Assembly (NCBI GenBank): GCA_014380255.1
Contig: JACMKG010000272.1
Coordinates: 1 to 9,724, forward strand
Source: Prolixibacteraceae bacterium
Lineage (GTDB): Bacteria > Bacteroidota > Bacteroidia > Bacteroidales > Prolixibacteraceae
Direction of reading: 5' to 3'
DNA: 9,724 nt
Shown here piece by piece: positions 6,675 through 9,724 of the stretch (its first letter is position 1; every line of letters begins with the position of its first letter). Made by a program: the position numbers and the translations under genes. The notes beneath the pieces were generated by a model, which did no database searches, had not been told where the DNA came from, and was given only the letters and a program-made list of their open reading frames with translations.

Positions 6675-6913
6675 TAAAGAGAATTTAAAATACCTGAATA
6701 CAAAATAGGGAAAAATTTAGTTAAGAATAATTAATGAATTAGACTAAAAGCCAGAGCCATAAAAACAAAGCTTTTGTTATTTTTGTTGTTGTGTTACTAA
6801 ATGGAAGTCCTGACATAAAAAAATTTCATCATCCGGTAACAAATACTGGTATACAAATTGCAGGATTGTTTCCTTTAAAATTTCAGAAATATTAATTAAC
6901 AACACGTTAAAAG
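6675..6913. promoter_or_regulatory. Divergent promoter region between transporter and protease genes
   Basis: A 239-bp AT-rich stretch that must hold promoters for both flanking genes. On the plus strand TATTTTTG at 6778-6785 fits the Bacteroidota -7 consensus TAnnTTTG, but there is no TTTG box about 20 bases upstream, and the resulting leader would be about 120 bases. The bases just before the protease ATG contain TTAATTAACAA, resembling the leaders of the glycan genes but at another distance. No clear element was found for the transporter. Confidence 0.35.
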
Positions 6914-8638
6914 ATGAAATTCTCAAGAACAAAAAAAGCAGTAATGGTAATTGCTGGGGTATGTTTACTTTCCATCAGTTTTTACAGCTTTAAACAAGAC
7001 GATAAAAACTTCCAGATAGCCAAGAACCTGGATATCTTTTATACTCTTTTCCGCGAGTTAAACCTGTTTTACGTGGATGATGTGAACCCGGACAAGCTGG
7101 TAAAAACCAGTATTGACAAGATGCTGGAATCACTGGACCCGTATACCAATTATATATCGGAAGACGATGTGGAAGATTTCAGGTTTATGACCACGGGCGA
7201 ATATGCCGGTATCGGAGCATTGATCAGTAAACAAAAGGAAAAGATTGTGATTGCAGAGCCCTACGAAGGCTTTCCGGCACAAAAATCAGGACTAAAAGCC
7301 GGTGATGTTTTATTGGAAGTAGCAGGCAAATCAACGGTTAAACTTTCGACTGAAGATGTGAGCAGCCTTTTGAAAGGTCCTGCCGGCAAACCGGTCATGC
7401 TGAAAATAGAGCGCATGGGAGAAAAGAAGCCCTTAAACATTGAGGTCATCCGTGAGAAGATACAAATCGACCCTGTGCCGTATTATGGAATGCTGGACAA
7501 GGAAACCGGGTATATTCGTCTTTCAAACTTCACGTCTGATTGTACTGAACGGGTTAAAAGCGCTTTCCTGGATCTGAAGGAAAAACAAGGAGCCAAAGCG
7601 CTGGTACTTGACCTGCGTTCCAATCCAGGGGGCTTGTTGATGGAGGCTGTACGTGTTTCAAACCTTTTCATTTCAAAAGGGCAGGAAATTGTAAGCACCA
7701 AAGGAAAAGTAAAACAATGGGACAAGGTCTATAAAGCTACCGAAACAGCACTGGACACCGTAATGCCCATCGCAGTGCTTGTAAACCGCGGATCAGCTTC
7801 GGCTTCTGAAATCGTGGCTGGTGCCATTCAGGATCTGGATCGTGGAATGATCATCGGTACTCGTACCTTTGGAAAAGGATTGGTTCAGACCACAAGGGAT
7901 TTGAGCTACAATGCCAAACTTAAGATCACCACTGCCAAATATTACATACCAAGCGGCCGCTGTATCCAGGCATTGGACTACACCCACCGGAATGAAGATG
8001 GAAGTGTAGGCGCTATTCCTGATTCGCTGATTACAAAATATACCACCAGAAAAGGAAGAATTGTATTTGATGGTGGAGGTGTGGCCCCGGATATTACCGT
8101 TAAAGATGAAACACTGAGCAGTCTTTCGGCCAATTTAATCACCCAGTCTGTGGTGTTTGACTATGCTACTTATTTTAACAGCAAAAATGATAAGGTAGCA
8201 GGCCCTGAAGAGTTCAACATTACTCCTGCGATGTATGCCGAATTTATCGAGTTTGTTAAAAAGCAGAATGACTTCAAATACGAATCAAAAACAGAGGAAG
8301 AGTTTGACAAATTACTGGCTATAGCTAAAAAAGAAAAGTATTACGATGTTTCCAAACCTGAATTTGAAGCCCTTAAAGTAAAACTTGGACATGACATTGA
8401 CAAGGATCTTGAAAACTTCAAGGAAGAAGTATCCGAGTTGCTCACCGATGAGATTATCTCCAGGTATTACTATCAGAAAGGTGCCATTAAGGCTGCCTTA
8501 AAGGATGATGAAGACATTAAAAAAGCATTGGAAATACTTCATACGCCTGCCAGTTACGCTTCCATATTTGATGCAGGAAGAGTCATAAAATCCGCTCAAT
8601 TAACCGAATCGTCAGCGTTAAAAACGAATCTTGATTAG
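6914..8638 (+). CDS. C-terminal processing peptidase, S41 family, with PDZ domain
   Basis: A 574-residue Ctp/Prc-type serine protease. The N-terminus (RTKKAVMVIAGVCLLSISFYSF) is a signal sequence or anchor, so it acts in the periplasm or at the inner membrane. A helical region with FYVDDVNPDKLV (52-63) and SLDPYTNYIS (73-82) is typical of the family. The PDZ domain spans about 93-170 and binds substrate C-termini. The S41 catalytic domain spans about 180-400, with LVLDLRSNPGG (230-240), NRGSASASEI (291-300) and RTFGKGLVQ (317-325). By the known 25-residue Ser-Lys spacing of Prc and CtpA, the dyad is S296 and K321. A charged helical C-terminal part follows (about 430-560). Such proteases trim or degrade periplasmic proteins. 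It is a single-gene unit ending at a terminator; all key residues are present. Confidence 0.95.
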   Translation: MKFSRTKKAVMVIAGVCLLSISFYSFKQDDKNFQIAKNLDIFYTLFRELNLFYVDDVNPDKLVKTSIDKMLESLDPYTNYISEDDVEDFRFMTTGEYAGIGALISKQKEKIVIAEPYEGFPAQKSGLKAGDVLLEVAGKSTVKLSTEDVSSLLKGPAGKPVMLKIERMGEKKPLNIEVIREKIQIDPVPYYGMLDKETGYIRLSNFTSDCTERVKSAFLDLKEKQGAKALVLDLRSNPGGLLMEAVRVSNLFISKGQEIVSTKGKVKQWDKVYKATETALDTVMPIAVLVNRGSASASEIVAGAIQDLDRGMIIGTRTFGKGLVQTTRDLSYNAKLKITTAKYYIPSGRCIQALDYTHRNEDGSVGAIPDSLITKYTTRKGRIVFDGGGVAPDITVKDETLSSLSANLITQSVVFDYATYFNSKNDKVAGPEEFNITPAMYAEFIEFVKKQNDFKYESKTEEEFDKLLAIAKKEKYYDVSKPEFEALKVKLGHDIDKDLENFKEEVSELLTDEIISRYYYQKGAIKAALKDDEDIKKALEILHTPASYASIFDAGRVIKSAQLTESSALKTNLD

Positions 8639-8648
8639 ATGATATAAT

Positions 8649-8685
8649 AAAAAACCCGGTGCAGTCTAACTGTACCGGGTTTTTT
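8649..8685. terminator. Bidirectional intrinsic terminator between converging genes
   Basis: The 16-base arms 8649-8664 and 8670-8685 pair with one G-U/A-C position around a 5-base loop (tctaa). The core is a CCCGGT/ACCGGG stem flanked by a run of A on the left and T on the right, so it serves both strands. It lies 10 bp after the protease stop and 20 bp beyond the receiver-protein stop. Confidence 0.95.
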
Positions 8686-8705
8686 ATTTTCAATTAACAC
8701 GTATC

Positions 8706-9206
8706 TTACATCCCAAACACCCTTGGATACTTGATGGCAATAAAAAGGGTAATAGCTATTAACAGGCCTATCCCCGCAAAAAAGAGCGTTACGCCAAGCT
8801 TGAAAGTCTTCTTGGTCTCCACAATTTTAGAGGCTGAACTTAACTGGCGAATCTTTTCGACCATCTTGGGAAGAGCGTTCTGATCTTTCACAATATAATT
8901 TGAAGCACCATATTTCATGCTGTTTATCGCAATATCAATGTTGTCGTTACCTGATAAAAAGATAAACTCAACATTGGGTGCAATCTTTTTTGCTTTGACC
9001 AATACTTCAATGCCGGTCATCCCATCCAGAAGATAATCCTGAATGACAACGTCTGGATTCTTGTGCATATTCTTAAGGGCCTCTTCCCCTGTCAGATATG
9101 ATTCGACATTGGAATATTTCTGAGTCTTTAAATAGCTCACAACCAGATCTTTGTAAATATGATTGTCTTCAACGACAAAAATAAGTGGGTTTTTAGTGTT
9201 TTGCAT
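8706..9206 (-). CDS. Receiver-domain protein with C-terminal transmembrane anchor
   Basis: A 166-residue protein with two parts. Residues 7-122 form a complete response-regulator receiver domain: acidic pair E13-D14, phospho-acceptor D57 (VVIQDYLLDGMTG), Ser85 in the FLSG position of the conserved Thr/Ser, and K107 (YIVKD). It should therefore be phosphorylated by a histidine kinase. After a short polar linker, residues about 137-158 (LGVTLFFAGIGLLIAITLFIAI) form one hydrophobic helix, and the protein ends IKYPRVFGM. There is no DNA-binding or enzymatic output domain. The receiver should face the cytoplasm, anchored by its C-terminal helix. No histidine kinase gene is visible nearby. A single-domain regulator acting at the membrane, or a phosphate sink, is the inference. 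The frame ends at a normal TAA next to a terminator, so it is not obviously truncated. Confidence 0.88.
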   Translation of the reverse strand: MQNTKNPLIFVVEDNHIYKDLVVSYLKTQKYSNVESYLTGEEALKNMHKNPDVVIQDYLLDGMTGIEVLVKAKKIAPNVEFIFLSGNDNIDIAINSMKYGASNYIVKDQNALPKMVEKIRQLSSASKIVETKKTFKLGVTLFFAGIGLLIAITLFIAIKYPRVFGM

Positions 9207-9241
9207 ACTAACTTATATTGTTTTTAATCATTTGTGCCCGA

Positions 9242-9249
9242 CAAAGTTA
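9242..9249 (-). promoter_or_regulatory. Candidate Bacteroidota -7 promoter element of the receiver-protein gene
   Basis: Read on the minus strand this is TAACTTTG, a full match to the TAnnTTTG consensus of the primary sigma factor in Bacteroidota. Transcription would start a few bases downstream and give a leader of about 30 bases before the ATG at 9206. I found no clear TTTG box 19-21 bases upstream, so the call is moderate. Confidence 0.45.
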
Positions 9250-9503
9250 ATTTTTAATCCCATATCAGTTTCTATATCCATTACGATATAGCTTTACCGA
9301 GTTATCAAAATTAGAAAAAATTATTTGATATAATCAAGAATTTCTTTACACAAAACGTATGTTTTGCACATTTGGTATTTAAAATGCTTAATTGTTTCTA
9401 TATTTAATTCTGACAAGGCTACATTTTAATATATTTTACCATCAAGCCGGTGTTTTTGCCAAATCTTAGTTCCTGTGTGTATTCAAATTAATCAGCCAAT
9501 CGT
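9250..9503. other. AT-rich intergenic spacer with two small dyads
   Basis: No gene on either strand. Two small inverted repeats stand out: TTGAT-ATA-ATCAA at 9325-9337 and CAAAAC-GTAT-GTTTTG at 9351-9366. Either could be an operator upstream of the receiver gene. No clear terminator follows the cytochrome gene that ends at 9504. Confidence 0.4.
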
Positions 9504-9724
9504 TTAATTAAGGGTATTTTTAGCCTCGTGACAACTGGTGCAGCTGACAAAATGTATATTGTTCGGGCTGTTACTATTCAGGTAAGTGGTGTTCATAGTT
9601 GTTACATCCAGGTTGCAGTTTGAAATGGCCGGATGGCAATTGCGGCATGCATTGCGCGCATCGTTTGAATGAGGCGAATGACAGGCCATGCAACTTAACC
9701 CTTCGTGAACACCGCTGGGTGTAC
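9504..9724 (-). CDS. Multihaem c-type cytochrome (C-terminal part only)
   Basis: The last 73 codons of a gene that begins beyond the right edge. Three CxxCH haem-binding motifs are visible: CMACH (in GVHEGLSCMACHSPHS), CRNCH (in NACRNCHP) and CTSCH close to the end (VSCTSCHEAKNTLN). Extra His residues before and between them, as in VHEG, SPHS and NNIHF, could be second axial ligands. The pattern HEGLSCMACHSPH is common in periplasmic or extracellular multihaem cytochromes of the cytochrome c3/c7 and NapC-partner type. It implies a larger electron-transfer protein exported by Sec and matured by the cytochrome c assembly system. The haem total and exact family cannot be read from this fragment. 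It is separated by about 300 bp from the receiver gene, so shared function is not implied. Confidence 0.85.
   Translation of the reverse strand, partial: TPSGVHEGLSCMACHSPHSNDARNACRNCHPAISNCNLDVTTMNTTYLNSNSPNNIHFVSCTSCHEAKNTLN

Overview
The window looks like a chromosomal segment from a free-living member of the Bacteroidota. The grounds are: AT-rich intergenic DNA; gene starts without clear Shine-Dalgarno sites but with A/T-rich leaders; one TAnnTTTG-type promoter element; a C-terminal processing protease of the Bacteroidota form; and a multihaem cytochrome c tail. No rRNA, tRNA, CRISPR array, transposase or phage gene was seen.

Left part (1-3029, all on the minus strand): a small surface-glycan cluster read in the order UDP-galactopyranose mutase (glf), a 49-residue lysine/glutamate-rich protein of unknown function (1643-1792), a GT-B glycosyltransferase, and the start of a GH1-like protein (1-308) of the type often fused to an RmlD-like reductase. 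Glf would make UDP-galactofuranose and the glycosyltransferase would use that or another sugar nucleotide; this link is inferred from neighbourhood. Three of these genes carry a related 19-base A/T-rich leader exactly 9 bases before the ATG, and the fourth has a weak version.

Middle (3030-4076): about 1 kb with no credible gene but dense structure. It has a 47-bp near-palindrome with an 11-bp-phased CTGTAC/GTACAG motif, then two arrays of an 8-bp repeat (12.5 units and 8 units) in opposite orientation. The motif GTAC is strongly over-represented across these elements. This is the least explained part of the window.

Centre right (4077-6674, minus strand): a two-gene unit with 21 bp between the genes, encoding a POT/PTR2-like inner-membrane transporter followed by a secreted, probable outer-membrane beta-barrel protein of unknown family.

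Right part: a divergently transcribed S41 C-terminal processing peptidase with a PDZ domain (6914-8638, plus strand) ends at a strong bidirectional terminator. It converges there on a short receiver-domain protein carrying a C-terminal transmembrane helix (8706-9206, minus strand), an unusual layout for a response regulator. After about 300 bp of AT-rich spacer comes the C-terminal end of a multihaem c-type cytochrome (9504 to the window edge, minus strand).
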